A DNA stretch of 64,000 nt from Rhizophagus clarus. Its lineage: Eukaryota > Glomeromycota > Glomeromycetes > Glomerales > Glomeraceae. The stretch is taken from assembly GCA_015698045.1 (NCBI GenBank), contig BLAL01000087.1:682001-746000 (forward strand), given 5' to 3'. The position numbers and the translations under genes were made by a program. This document shows positions 11,950 to 25,164 of the stretch, piece by piece. The notes under the pieces were generated by a model. That model worked only from the letters and a program-made list of their open reading frames with translations, ran no database searches and was not told the origin of the DNA. Position 1 is the stretch's first letter, and each line of letters starts with the position of its first letter.

Positions 11950-14304
11950 AAAAACTTTTCAAAACATTTTTTATTGGATGATTTGATAAAAACAACTCGC
12001 ACTGTTTTTATATCACTTTAATAATAAAAAACAGTACAACCCGTTTTTTTAAAGATTACATTTGATAAGAAAAAAAGCATTTTGCTACTTTTTTTTTGTT
12101 GAATTTACAAAAAATGATGCGAAAGGAAATAAATGATTTTATATGAAAAATCGGCCTGAATGAAGGAAAAAAATGATTCTACATGTTTGAATGAAGGAAA
12201 AAAATGACTCTATATAAAAAATTGGTTTGAATGAAGGAAATGAACCTATATAAAAATAGTTTTAAACATTTTGAACTACTGTATATGGAAATAAATGTAT
12301 CAATCACTTAATTCTGGCCATATTTAATGTCTTAAAATTTTGATCGTCAGTTACCAGATAATCTAAATGAAAATCGTAGAATCGTAAAGATCCGGATGCA
12401 GGTCTATATGACTATATCTGTCTATTTGGCACCTCAGAAATCATATAACTGATTAACAGATGACCGTTCTGATAAAACTCTTTTTTATTAATTAATCTAG
12501 CTTTGATGCACTAGGTAGAGTCATGTATTGCAATGAATTACACCTATCTTATAATTCAGAAAATTAGAATATTAAAACCAAAAAAATTTGATGTTTAAAC
12601 TATAATCAAGATTAATTCAATATATCAAATTAGTATAAAAAATTATTAGACCAATTAGATTTATGCATAGAATTTGGCTTGATTATAACAAAAAATTTAT
12701 AATTTTATATAAATTTCATACAAAATTTTTCTAAGTAATTATATTTCAACAGCGAACTATATCAATTTTTTAGTTTTTATGATATTCTTTTTTTTATTTT
12801 ACATTATAACTTTGATTCTAATAAAAAAAAATTTAGGTAAGTAAAATAAGAATTTGAAATTTCACATTTGATAATGTTTTTATATATGTTTCTGCTTTTT
12901 CAGTCGTGCGTACAATATTGCCTATTCATGTATACAATGGTTTATTCACGTACTATAACTGTTTATAAACATGTTTTTATATAATAAAATTAAATTTGGA
13001 TGATGGACTGCATAATTCTGCGAATTTTGGGATTTTGACATTTGGATTTTATACCAAATCCATCTTAGACATATGTGTGTGTACAATAAAAGTACGAGGA
13101 TTGCATTAATGTCTAAAATTAATATTTTGAAGACAGTTTTAAATAGTTATTGATATATTTTGTTGTTTGTATTAATTTAATTGACAATTGATCTTACAGA
13201 GAGCACTACTTTGAAGCATCACAATATATTATTGTAACTAAAGTCATATAATCTTTTTCTAATATCTATATCTCAATAGACAAATAATGAACAGACTTTA
13301 ACTGCATTTGGAATTACCAATCATTAAAAAAAAAATTTAAAATTATTTATTTATTCTAATGTGTTTTTAATCTGAATAATTAAAAAAAATTAATTTAATT
13401 AATTTATTTTTATTTTAACATAATTTTTTTATGGTTTAATAAATCAAATAATGGATAAAAATATTGATATACTATTTATTTATTTTTTTTTTTTAACAAA
13501 CAGTTTATTGACCAAATGATTAAAAAAGTTTATTTTTTTTTAATAGTATATTGAACTGGATAATTAATAAAAAATTAATTTATTTTCTTTAATGATTTAT
13601 TAAACTGGATAATTAAAAACATTTTATTTACAGTAACTGGTTTATTAATAATTTATTTTTTATTCAATAGTTTTATATTAAACTAGATTATTAAAAAAAA
13701 AATTAATTAATTTATTTTTTTAATGGTTTATTAAAGTAAAAGATTAAAATTATTTAATAGATAATATATACAGAATTTACATTAAAAACTCTCCATATGG
13801 TTAATTATAAATTATCATAGAAATATATCAATAAATCATTTTCCAAATAATTTATAACAATAATTAAAAAAAATTTTTTTCTTAAGTTTTTTTAATAATT
13901 TTTAAACTAAATAACTAAATATATAAGAATATAAGTTTTATTATAACAAAGTGCAAAAAAAAGAATATAATTAACTTTTTGTCTTTTTTGTCTTTTTTTA
14001 AAAAAATCATTAATAAAACATTACAAGTCACTTTTAAAATCAAACTAGTATTGTTGTCTTGAACAATAATTATCAAAAAAATAAAAAAATAAATAAATAA
14101 ATAAATTGATTTAATTAATTTAAGTTTAATTGAAGAAATTTGCATGAATTTTTCTTTCTAAACAATAATTAAAATATTTAGCAACAACTGTTATAAATAA
14201 TCTTTTCTGAATAATAATTATAAAAAAAATTTTTAATTATTTAAACTTGTAAAAATAAATTCATGCAGTAAAATAAGCTCACTAACTGTACTAAAGAGCC
14301 CTAG
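11950..14304. other. AT-rich tail of X-element copy 1, no gene
   Basis: No gene seen. The part from about 13330 to 14304 is directly repeated, diverged, at 42340-43183; both contain TTATTGACCAAATGATTAAA and both end in CTCACTAA-TGTA-TAAAGAGCCC. Confidence 0.6.
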
Positions 14305-14871
14305 TTAACACACAAATAAGCATTTGTTGGCCGTTTTTTGTAAAAATGGAATAAATCTGTAAATCATTCCATTTTTGAAAGAATATTCCCGGCGTATTTT
14401 GCATAGAAATTTCTATTTCATTCTATCATCAATCTAATCTAATTTTATAGATAATCCACATGCTAAATTGCCATGAAATCAAAAATAATTTCCTTTTTGG
14501 TAAAAAACGGTCCATTTAATCTTTATGTATATGTACTTTATGTACTATGAACAGAACATTAAACATGTACAGTACATGAACATGTACATACAAAGGAAAT
14601 TTTTTTTTATTTTTTTACTTGATTATTTTGAACACTTTCTTTAGGAAACTTTTGTCACTGACCTCGCCTGTGTCAGTAATATTATTAATTAAGTTGAGCC
14701 ATCACAAATAAATTACATTTTTTAGCCTCGTATGTTGATCCTTTGCAAAAAAATAAATTTATTCAAAAACTAATTTTTCTGCACATGAAATGAATTATTT
14801 TCAATATTTTGAAAATTATTTTAAACAATCATGCCCGCAGGGCTATACTTGCCGCCCATATTAATGGGATT

Positions 14872-15028
14872 GGGAAAATCCCATATCCCATCCCATCCCA
14901 TATCCCATCCCATATCCCATTATCCCATCCCATTTGTCATAATCCCATTCCAATCCCAAATCCCAATCCCACCCATATTCCATATCCCATATCCCATCCC
15001 ATATCCCATATCCCATATCCCATCCCAT
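14872..15028. repeat. Subterminal ATCCC-word array, left end of hAT-B
   Basis: About 20 copies of CCCAT/ATCCC words in a row. The opposite orientation (GGGAT, ATTTGGG) fills 19529-19640 at the other end. This arrangement fits binding sites for the element's own transposase (inference). A MITE has landed inside it. Confidence 0.85.
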
Positions 15029-15449
15029 TATACATGAAACTGAAATTGGTTAATTTTGACCCCCGAAATGGTCGAAATGGACGAAATGATTTCGACCTGA
15101 GCCCCTCCAAAAGTCGAAATGGCCGAAATTAGTTCATAGTCAAGTGATTTTTATAGTAAACAATAATATTAAAATTCAAAGTTAATGATCTCCGCATCCA
15201 GTGATCCGATCTTTATAATCTTGACGCGGTTGGATTCAGCTCATCGAGAGGATTCCAAGGATATGTGTTGCATATCTGTAGCATCAATATTGACGGAGTT
15301 ATTCACGTTTAAAATTTGGTATTAAATTATAATTATAAAAATCACATGACTATGACGTAATTTCGACTATTTCGACTTTAATTTCGACTTTTGACCTTTC
15401 CAAGTCGAAATATTTCGACTTTTGGGTTTTAATTTCGACTTCATGTATA
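15029..15449. mobile_element. MITE-2: hAT-type element nested in hAT-B
   Basis: Ends are TATACATGAA...GAAATT and its inverse (...AATTTCGACTTCATGTATA). Both sides carry CATCCCAT (15021-15028 and 15450-15457), an 8-bp repeat, though this word is common in the host array. Inside each end are iterated TCGAAAT/ATTTCGA words (15061-15130 and 15360-15445), interrupting an otherwise pure ATCCC array. No coding capacity. Confidence 0.7.
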
Positions 15450-15708
15450 CATCCCATATCCCATATTCCATGTTCTCCAATTAATTTGATTTTTTTTATT
15501 ATTAAAAGTTTTTTTATTATAAAATATATTTTTTATTACAAAATTATAAACCTTTATAATAAAAAATAAAAAATAAAATGTATGTCTATGAATTGTAAAA
15601 AAATTCTAATATATTGATAAAATAAAAAAGATATATATAAATAATAATAATCTATAAAATACAATATTCTATAAAATACAATATTTTGTAAATGATAAAA
15701 ATAAATAA

Positions 15709-18170
15709 TTAAATTGACTCTTCAAACCTATCTATTAATTCATCAACATCAAAATTTAAGTCTCCATGGTTCATTATACTTACTTCCTCATCTTTTTCAT
15801 CTTCTCTATTATTTAATAAACTTGTTGATAAATCAATAAAATTTGTAATTTCTAGTTCATTATTATTTACTCCCTCTAAATCTACAGCTTCTTCAATCTC
15901 ATTAATATCTTCAAAATTAACAAGATTTTCATCATTTTCATTGTCAAATAAATCAATTCCATTATTTATTGACAATGCAACTTGATTTAATGTTTGGTCA
16001 AGCTCTTCTAAAGTTATTTCATCATTTATATATTTCAGCTCTGATTTTGCATTCATTATAAGATATGAATGCATTTGTGCCATTGCTTGAAGCCGTTTGA
16101 TGTTAATTCTATTATAAAAGCAAAATATTAAATGAAATAACTAAAAAATTTAATGTTTGAATATTCCAAATTTACTTACTTAGTACGTCATTTACTAAGA
16201 AACCATCCTAATATGGAAAAAACTCTTTCACAATCTGCATTATGAGGCATAATTCCATGCATTCTTAATGCAAGTTTCCTAATAGGATCTTCTCCTTTTT
16301 TTAGTTCTACAGATGTCCACCAATTAATAGGAGTACTGATACCCACCACATATGGATCATCAAAAGGTGGTTCTTTATTTCGATATATACCAAGTTGTAT
16401 AAGTAAATAATTAGAACTTTCTTTTCCACCACCACACTGATTTTTCCAAATATTAATGGCTTCTCTCATTATAATACTTTTAAAAATATTTTGCTGAAAA
16501 CAAGTTGCTAAAAATTTATATTATAAATATATTAGTTACATAAATTTAGACTATTAAATAATATTATTGATATTCTTACCTCGATATTTTGGATGAAGAA
16601 AAAAAGCTAACATATATATATTAATGTCAAATTCTTTCCATCTTTTATTAAAAATAGCAATACATTTTTGTTTAAAATCATGATTTTGAAAAGAAATTGC
16701 TGAGATTGCTTGTGCCATTTTAAGTAATTCAATAAAGCAGTCAGCCAATGTAGTTGTATTGAGCTCAAGAGCTTTTACAGCATTTTTTGCAGGACCTAAT
16801 ATCATTTTTAATTGTTCAACATCATGCCAAAATTGTCTATTTTGAATAATAGCTTTAGTTTTAACAGCATTAACAAAAACATCAGGCTGTTCACTAAGAA
16901 TCTTTATTAAGTAAATTAAAAATATATTAGTATATAAAAAAAGGCAAATATAAAATAAAATAGCAAAGAATACTAACAAATTTAATGCTATTTTCTTGAC
17001 GTAAAATTGATTCACAAACATCACATGCTGTACTTCAACGTGTTTTAACTGATGATTTTAAATTTCCCTTAGAAAAAGAATTTTTAATTTCATTACGCAA
17101 TATAGCTCCAGCTCGATGCACATCATGGAAAAATGAAACAATTTTTTGACAATTTTGAAGTGTTTTTTTTTGCCCATTCAATTGAAATTATATCTTTAGT
17201 AACTAAATTAATATGATGGGCTATACATCTGATTGGCATTATATGTGAATACTTATTAGTTACCCTTCTCTTGGCTGATTGTATTGCAGCCTCTCCACCC
17301 GAAACAACTGCTATAAATTTGTCTTTTCCTACATTTTCAATAACTTTAAGCAGTTGCTTTTCATTGAATTCAGCTATATGACGCTGAGATGAGAAATCCT
17401 CAATTGAATATATATATTGGCGTCGATTAGGAGTTATAATTATGATTGCATAAATACTTTGTCCTAATGGACTGGTCCATGAATCAATTCCTAATAATAA
17501 AAATTATATTAATACTTTAATAGATATATAATAGTAAAATTAAAAAATTCTAACCTAAAGTCAAATTTCTTGATTCATGCAATTCTTCTTCAATTTTTAG
17601 CAATATATTAGCTGCTTCTTCATTCAAGTAAGTAGTTGATAAAGCAGTCCGTTTTGGTAATTCATATTCAAAGCATAAACTTTTCACAAAATCTTGAAAA
17701 AAGGGAGAATCAACAACAGAAAAAGGTATTCCACACCATACAAAAAAGCGTATTAGAGTTTTATTAACTTTTGCAATATCAATTTCATTGCTATTATTTT
17801 TCCTATTATTAGTAGATTGTTTAGGAATATCTTCACTTGACATTGCATACAAATATTCCATTTTGACACTATGTGTAATCTTGGGGCATCTTAAAGCCAA
17901 GTGTGATTTCATTTTAATTGGCTTTCCACGTTTCCAGGATTGTGAGCAATATTTACATGTTGCTCCCTTATGAGGATTGTTTGGAATATCTATAACATTA
18001 AAGTAATCCCATACTTTATCCTTTTTTTTACCCAATTTTTGAATTGAATTTTCTGCATCATCTAAAATAGTACTTGTATCATCTAAATTAATATTTAAAT
18101 AATCTAAATCATCATCTAAAATAATATTTGTATTATCTAAAGTACTACTTTCAGCACTCTATTAATTAAA
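15709..18170 (-). pseudogene. hAT-B transposase pseudogene (BED finger, hAT family)
   Basis: Five exons can be laid out on the minus strand: about 18170-17555, 17490-16978, 16901-16580, 16507-16180 and 16108-15709, with GT-AG introns between them. The first has a BED finger (TCKYC...HLALRC). The second has the first catalytic Asp (GIDSWTSP) and the CIAHHINL motif, but the second Asp is gone (VVSGGEAA where the family has SDGE or SDN). The fourth has the dimer and catalytic motif DCERVFSILGW. Damage: an extra A in an A9 run near 17161-17170 shifts the frame; TGA at 17035-17037 replaces the Trp of TRW; TGA at 16188-16190 follows FLSK. The acidic C-terminus remains. The true start upstream of 18170 is not clear. 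Confidence 0.85.
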
Positions 18171-18359
18171 CTTTTAGTTAGTATCTATAAAGTAAAGAAA
18201 TATAATTATACTAAAATACCATTTTCAAAATTTTATAATTGTTAAAAAAAAAATTGTGTTTATTTTTTTTCAAAAAAAATGGATTAATTACATTTTTGGT
18301 TAGTTATATTTATATTTATTTTATTATAAGTAAATTAAGTGATGTAAAAAGATTTAAGC

Positions 18360-19290
18360 CAAATAATTGAAATTAAGCCAAAATATTAAAGTTAAGCCAA
18401 ATTATTGCAATTAAATAATACAGGAAATTTTAACAAGCCAAATCATCAGAATAAGTCAAATTATTAAAACTAAGCCAAATTGTTAAAATAAAGCCAAGTT
18501 ATACTAATGTTTTAGATGTATTATTTAACAAAAAAACTATTAATTAAAATAAAAAGTAATTATAAATATTCTGATTTAAAACTAATTCATAATTAATGTT
18601 AATAGCAGATATTTATATTTGATTTTTAGTTAATTTATAAATAATTTTCTACTTTAATAAATAATAAAACTAAATAATTAACAGAAAATGATTTAATATT
18701 TAATAAAATAAAAAGTGGCTTGATGTTTGATAAAAATGCTTAGTATTAATAAAATTATTAACAAAAAAGGCTTAGTATTTAATAAAAATAAAAAGTGGTT
18801 TAATTTTTGATAAAAATGCTTAGTATTTAATAATATTAACAAAGAAGGCTTATTATTTAATAATATTATTATTAACAAAAAAACGGCTTATTATTTAATA
18901 ATATTATTAACAAAAAAAAGGCTTAGTATTAAATAATATTATTAACAAAAAAAGGCTTGGTATTTAATAAAAATATTAACAAAAATGGCTTAATATTTAA
19001 TAAAATTATTAATAAAAGAAAGAACAGTATTTAATAAAAAATACTTAGTATTTAATAAAAAATACTTAGTATTTAATAAAAAATACTTAGTATTTAATTA
19101 AAAATACTTAATATTTAATTAAAAATACTTAATATTTAATTAAAAATACTTAATATTTAATTAAAAATACTTAATATTTAATTAAAAATGTATCAAAATT
19201 ACCAAGAATTCAGTATTTAACAAAAAGTGGCTAAGCTTAGTATTTAACAAAATGGCTTTTTATTCAATAAAAAAGGCTTAGCACTTAAAA
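18360..19290. repeat. Satellite stretches inside hAT-B
   Basis: At 18360-18500 there is a run of about 20-bp units with AAGCCAAATTATT. At about 18690-19290 there is a longer run of 30-34-bp units of the type GGCTTAGTATTTAATAA...ATTAACAAAAA, then ACTTAGTATTTAATAAAAAAT. Both share the word AAGCC/GGCTT or its decay products. They lie upstream of the transposase, in its presumed promoter region. Confidence 0.75.
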
Positions 19291-20099
19291 AAAAATTTTT
19301 AATTCTAAATTTAAATTTATTAATATACAGTATTTTTAATTATTGGGCTATGAATATCTAATATAACAATATTTACAAATCATTAAATATAAAAAAAATT
19401 ATAAAGAAATAATAAAATATTACTAAAAGTGCCAAAAAATAAATTTTTTTAAAGATAAACAGTAAAAGAAAAAAATTTTATTCATAAAAAAATAACAAAA
19501 TTCATAAATATTTATTGTATATTCAAATGGGATTTGGGATGGGATTTGGGATTTGAGATGGGATTGGGAATGGGATTTGGGATTGGAATGGGAATGGGAT
19601 TTGGGATTGGGATGGGATGGGATTGGGATGGGATGGGACTCCCATCCCATTTAAATGGGCGGCAAGTATACGCAGGGCTATCCTTAAAAGAAAAAGAAAA
19701 ATTTGCAAGAATTGCAAATTTTTCTTAAAGTTTATTTTTAAAATTTATTATGTTTTTTTTTGCACTAAATTAAAAAAAAAATTAAATAAATCTAGAGTTA
19801 ATGGACTTACAAAATTTTAAATTGTTAATAAACTCCCTTTAGAATGAATAAAAAAAGATTCAGAGTGTAAAATACCTCTGAATTCAAAATTATCAATAGG
19901 TTCCCATATGGAACCTATAAAACGTATAAAAAATCATTTTTTTTTAAAAATAATTAAGATTCAGAGATAGGTCGGGTAATTGACTTAACCCGGTCTGCGA
20001 TATTCAAGTCAGGTTAACAAATTCATGACCCGCTTAGGGTACCTGAATTTCATATATAAAACACCAAAATGTTGCTGTTTCAGAGTTTTTTTTCAAACT

Positions 20100-21570
20100 G
20101 AATAAAAAACCGATCGTTTTAAATATAAAAAATAATACAAAACGATTTCAAATAAAAAAAGATTTTTTGATCGTTTTTAATAAAAAAAAACAATTACTTG
20201 ATCGTTTTTAAATGACAAAAATAAAACGACTTTTGATCGTTTTTAATAACGTAAAAAATGATTTCTTAATCGTTTTTAATAACAAAAAAAAACGATTTCT
20301 TAATCATTTTTAATAACAAAAAAAATGATTTCTTAATCATTTTTAATAACAAAAAAAATGATTTCTTAATCATTTTTAATAACAAAAAAAAATGATTTCT
20401 TAATCATTTTTAGTAACAAAAAAAATGATATCTTAATCGTTTTTAATAAAAAAAATGATTTTTAATCGTTTTTAATAAAAAAAAAATGATTTCTTAATCG
20501 TTTGTAATAACAAAATAAAAAACAATTTCTTAATTCTTTTTAATAACAAAAAAAAGATTTCTTAATCATTTTTAATAACAAAACAAACGATTCTTAATCA
20601 TTTTTAATAACAAAATAAAAATGATTACTTAATCGTTTTTAATAACAAAATAAAAAACTATTTATTAATTGTTTTTAAAATAACATTTTTAAATAACAAA
20701 ATAAAAAACGATTTCTTAATCATTTTTAATAACAAAAAAAAAGTGATTTCTTAATCGTTTTTAATAACAAAATAAAAAACGATTTCTTAATCGTTTTTAA
20801 TAACAAAATAAAAAACGATTTCTTAATCATTTTTAATAACAAAATAAAAAATGATTTCTTAATCGTTTTTAATAACAAAATAAAAACGATTTCTTAATCG
20901 TTTTTAATAATAAAATAAAAAACGATTTCTTAATCGTTTTTAATAACAAAATAAAAAACGATTTCTTAATCGTTTTTAATAACAAAATAAAAAATGATTT
21001 CTTAATCGTTTTTAATAACAAAATAAAAAACGATTTCTTAATCGTTTTTAATAACAAAATAAAAAATGATTTCTTAATCGTTTTTAATAACAAAATAAAA
21101 AATGATTTCTTAATCGTTTTTAATAACAAAATAAAAAATGATTTTTTAATCGTTTTTAAAATAACATTTTTAAATAACAAAATAAAAAACAATTTCTTAA
21201 TCATTTTTAAAATACAATTTTTAAATAACAAAATAAAAAATGATTTCTTAATCGTTTTTAAAATAACATTTTTAAATAACAAAATAAAAAACAATTTCTT
21301 AATCATTTTTAAAATAACATTTTTAAATAACAAAATAAAAAATGATTTCTTAATCATTTTTAATAACAAAATATAAAATGATTTCTTAATCATTTTTAAT
21401 AACAAATAAAAAACGATTTCTTAATCGTTTTTAAATAACAAAATAAAAAACAATTTTTTAATCATTTTTAATAACAAAAAAATGAATTCCTAATCATTTT
21501 TAAATAACAATAACGATTTCTTGATTTTAAATAACAAAAAAAAATGATTTCTTAATCATTTTAAATAACT
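20100..21570. repeat. 1.5 kb satellite of AACGATT-TCTT-AATCGTT hairpins
   Basis: About 40 monomers of roughly 34-36 bp: AAAACGATT, TCTT loop, AATCGTTTTT, then AATAACAAAATAAA. The stem changes on both sides in many units (ATGATT with AATCATT, ACGATT with AATCGTT), although mixed units exist. The same array lies inverted at 30290-31170. Long Lys/Ile/Phe-repeat frames on either strand are artefacts of the array. Confidence 0.9.
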
Positions 21571-22546
21571 AAGGTATTAAATTTGGGTACAAGTTAGTGA
21601 GCTTTAAATACTAAATAGGGCTCTGATAAGTTTCGGCCACTTCCTTTTACAACTTGTAACATTCTTCATCTAATAGTATTTATATGAAGCGGGTCTTTAA
21701 CCTGAAAGAAAATATTGTACGGTACTTCGGGGTGATTTTTATGACAACCTAGGAATTCATTGCTGATCGGCCATAGTCCTAAGACTGCCCTAAGTGTTCA
21801 TTTTTATTTAAATGACTAGCATCCACTGGCTCTTTTTGGTGGAATTTAATATTTAGTATTAGATTTTTTTGTTTATTTTTAAACTAGATTTCTTTATCTA
21901 CGTATTAATAATGTTTTGTTAGTTTATAAATAAATAAATAGTTGAATAGGTTAGAACAGGTTGAATAAAATTCGCAGTAACAATTCAGATTTTAATATTT
22001 TTACAATGAAATTCGATAAATTATATGATAAATAAAACCGATTTTTACAACATTTTTTTTATTATAAGGTATTTTCCCGCTGAATCCATAAATAAAAACA
22101 TTTTGCAACATTTTTTCATTAGTATAGTTAAAAAATGTTGCGAAAAGCGTTTTCTATGTGTAATAAAAATAGTTTGCAACTTTTTTTTTGCGAACCTACT
22201 GTAAACCATGATAATAATTAGCAATGAAAATTTGCCAAGGACTCAGACCAAGGTTTAACATCACAATTGATTAACTGTTAATATAGTATTTAAACTAAAC
22301 TCACTAACTGTACTAAAAGAACCCTAGTTAAGCAGTTAAATTAAAGGATCACCATTTTATCAAAATTATGTAATTACCTGTGATCGTACACTATGGATAT
22401 GACAAAATTATGTCATTAGTCTTATATTATTGGGTTAATTCGCTCAAAATGAAAAAGAAACAAATTTGTATGATATTGCATTATTATTTTTGGCGAAACA
22501 ACAGTTAAACATAAATAAAATTTCAAAAAAACTTCATTAAAAAAAA

Positions 22547-23475
22547 ATGTCTTTCGAAAGTCTTCAAGATACTGCTAATGATTACGAAAAACTACTTAAT
22601 TCTAATGAAGAATATGATGTTATTATTTATGCTGACAGTGATAATAGAGAAATTCATGCACATTCATTAGTATTAAGTACAAGGTCACAGTATTTTCCAC
22701 AGCATTCTCTAAGAAATCGTTTGAGAAAAAAGATGAAAAATTTAGTTTTAAAATATTGAATATTTCTTATGAATTATTTAATATGATTTTAAGGTAAAGT
22801 AGATGTTATTATTTATATATTGAAAATCATTTTTTTTTTTATAAATTTTAATAATTTCTCTTTGCAGAAGGATCAATTTGGATCGACTACGTGAATCTGA
22901 TATTTAAAGCTTTTGATAGCAGTAGATGAGATTAAGATTCAAAAATTGACCAGCTACATTCAAGAATATTTGATTAAAAATAAAGATAGATATATACAGC
23001 AAAACACTCTTGAAACTCTTGAAAAGATTTACCAAAATAATGCCTTTACAGGTTTATAGAATATTTGCGTCAAAAAAATTGTAAAGATCCTCAAAATTTA
23101 CTTAATCCAAACAAAGTCAAAAGTTTAAAGGCACCTTTATTGTAGTTACTTTTGAAATGAGATGAATTGTCGTTAGGCAAAAGTGTTATCTGGGATAATT
23201 TGATTGATTGGTGTTTTGCTAAAAATCTGAATATTTCACGTGATCCTAAACAATGAGATAATGACAAAACCAGAATTATGGAGAGAACAATTCATAATTT
23301 CATCTCACTAGTAAGATTTTGTCAGGGAATTTTGCTACTAAGGTATTTCCATTCGAGGAAATAATGTCGAATGATCTAGTAAATGACATTATTCAATTTC
23401 ATATGGCTCATAAGCAATTAATTTGTGACAAACGACCTCCTAGATTCTGTTATAATTAATCAAAATCACATTGCA
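22547..23475 (+). pseudogene. BTB-TLDc pseudogene, 5' part (split gene)
   Basis: Exon 1 (22547-22794) starts at a good ATG and reads as a BTB N-terminus (DYEKLLNSNEEYDVIIYADSD, EIHAHSLVLSTRSQYF) until a one-base loss near 22692 shifts the frame. The donor AAG|GTAAAG is still present. Exon 2 (from about 22867) has lost the usual FIYCGK start and runs through a decayed BACK region (LKAPLL, WDNLIDWCFAKN) with stops and indels. It ends abruptly at the hAT-C target duplication in a segment matching VIINQNHIAV. The missing 3' half lies at 40720-41235. The first 200 bases upstream resemble those of the other copies. Confidence 0.85.
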
Positions 23476-23642
23476 GTTTTATTTAGGGTTCTTAATCGAG
23501 TCGAGTAAGATCGATCATTAATGAGTCAATCGATTAATCGATCATGAGTTTTTAGCCTCGATCAAAATTAAGCTAACTTTGATTGATATTTGATTGATCA
23601 AATTCGCCTAAATTGATTGATCATTTTACCCATGTTAATCGA

Positions 23643-24743
23643 TTATAGTATTATGATGCAATATTTGTATGTTATTGTACGAGTGTGCTTAATAAATAAT
23701 AATAGTAGTATAATGCCTATACAATAATGTTACCAATTGTTCTCCCTTGGGACAATGGGCAACAGAGAGTAGATTAGTTCCGATTGAAGCATAATTATAC
23801 CTCTTTCAACAGGTATTCCGGTGATTTCTCCTTTCTACACATTAAGAATCGTCAGGCAATACGTTTAACAAGTGGCTATAATTTACGATGCAATAACTCA
23901 GACAAGAATTGTTAATAAAACAACAAAGCAACAGGGATTTATGCAATGTATGTGGCAGAAACAATGTATACTTTATTAATATGAATACACTGGTAGATAA
24001 AAGGGTGGAAGTGGAGGAAAGGAAAGGTTATGAACAAATTATTTCTAGTTTTCTCTTATCCTTGTCTCTCCTACTTTTGGCAATTTTTCTGCCTCTTTTA
24101 TAACTATCTTCATCTCTTTTTTTTTCATCTAGATTTCACATCTCATGGTACATCATATCAACAATCGAAATTATTTTACTTGTGACAAGGGGAAATGAGA
24201 CTATTATTAATTAATGAATTTAGGGGCGATTTTTACTATAAGCCACTACGCGAATTAACAAAAATAGGAGACAAATACTATTGTGCTAATTTGTGCTTAT
24301 TATCTACCGATTGTTACAATATCATTAAAAACACAAATATAGAAAATATATATATATATAAATATAAATAAATAAAATTATAAACAAATAAAAAAAAATT
24401 ATCTAATATACATAGCCACCATGTGACTACGTAATTCATTTTATATCAACATCATTCGGCTAAATCGTCATCAATTGGCATGTTGATCATCATCTGGCAA
24501 GCAGTATCAGAAATTGTTGTACATCAGCACAAATCGTCCAATGCCGAATTAAGTCGTAACAATAACAATATTATTATCTGAACCAAAATGACTATTAATG
24601 ATAAAATTTTTCAATTCATAATATATTAGACATGATGTATAGTATGAAATATTTGTACAGCATAGAATGATAGCCCTAACAGAGCTGTATAATAATATGT
24701 AATATAACGAATAAATATAAGAACAAGTTTTTTTTTATATAAA
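23643..24743. other. Internal DNA of hAT-C, no gene recognised
   Basis: No convincing gene. A 64-residue open frame near 23909 has no recognisable features. Could be the remains of a captured or deleted internal region. Confidence 0.4.
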
Positions 24744-25164
24744 CTAGGGTTCTTTTAGTACAGTTAGTGAGTTTAGTTTAAATACTATATTAACAGTTAA
24801 TCAATTGTGATGTTAAACCTTGATCTGAGTCCTTGGCAAATTTTCATTACTAATTATTATTATGGTTTGCAGTAGGTTCGCAAAAAAAAAGTTGCAAACT
24901 ATTTTTATTACACATAGAAAACGCTTTTCGCAACATTTTTTAACTATACTAATGAAAAAATGTTGCAAAACGTTTTTATTTATGGATTCAGCAGGAAAAT
25001 ACCTTATAATAAAAAAAATGTTGTAAAAATTGGTTTTATTTATCATATAATTTATCGAATTTCATTGTAAAAATATTAAAATCTGAATTGTTACTGCGAA
25101 TTTTATTCAACCTGTTCTAACCTATTCAACTATTTATTTATTTATAAATAAGGTTGCTTGCCGA

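Larger units (their letters stand above)
9065..14304 (+). mobile_element. X-element copy 1 (header, satellite, tail), TTAA-flanked
   Basis: The first 560 bases are a diverged version of 14309-14843: both have TTTCCTTTTTGGTAAAAAA followed by a CATTTAATC run and GTACAGTACAT palindromes. A 2.2 kb hairpin satellite follows, then an AT-rich tail ending CTCACTAACTGTACTAAAG-AGCCCTAG. The neighbouring copy ends in almost the same 27 bases. TTAA lies exactly at both edges (9061-9064 and 14305-14308). No protein gene is seen, so it is non-autonomous. TTAA targeting suggests a piggyBac-like mover, but TTAA is common in AT-rich DNA, so this is inference. Confidence 0.5.
14844..19670 (-). mobile_element. 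hAT-B: degenerate hAT transposon
   Basis: Flanked by the exact 8-bp target duplication CGCAGGGC (14836-14843 and 19671-19678). The empty site is seen once in the inverted X copy at 31642-31649. The ends are a perfect inverted repeat starting TATACTTGCCGCCCAT. Next to each end is a run of ATCCC/GGGAT words. The only gene is a broken BED-hAT transposase on the minus strand, so this copy cannot move by itself, although its ends look usable in trans. Confidence 0.9.
14309..22327 (+). mobile_element. X-element copy 2 (split by hAT-B)
   Basis: This is the inverted partner of 24744-32176. Homology between the two stops exactly at TTAA: outer edge TTAACACACAAATAAGC (TTAA at 14305-14308) and inner edge AGAACCCTAGTTAA (TTAA at 22328-22331). 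Its own sequence is 14309-14843 plus 19671-22327; the rest is hAT-B. Its order is header, a stretch with GGGTAATTGACTTAACCCGG near 19975, the 1.5 kb satellite, then a tail with TAGGGCTCTGATAAG near 21613. It carries the intact, empty target of hAT-A (TTTATAAA at 21923-21930). No coding gene is visible. Confidence 0.7.

Noticed and set aside
14809-15132. 107- and 68-residue frames rich in Pro, Ile and His
   Set aside because: They are translations of the ATCCC subterminal array of hAT-B.
20869-21405. 178-residue open frame of LLKTIKKSFFI repeats (and its 205-residue twin at 30438-31055 on the other strand)
   Set aside because: It is the translation of a hairpin satellite whose monomer length is a multiple of three for several units. 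The same array reads open on opposite strands in the two inverted copies.
22328-22331. TTAA as firm proof of piggyBac movement
   Set aside because: TTAA is frequent in DNA this AT-rich, and the two ends of the X elements are not clear inverted repeats of each other. Kept only as an inference.
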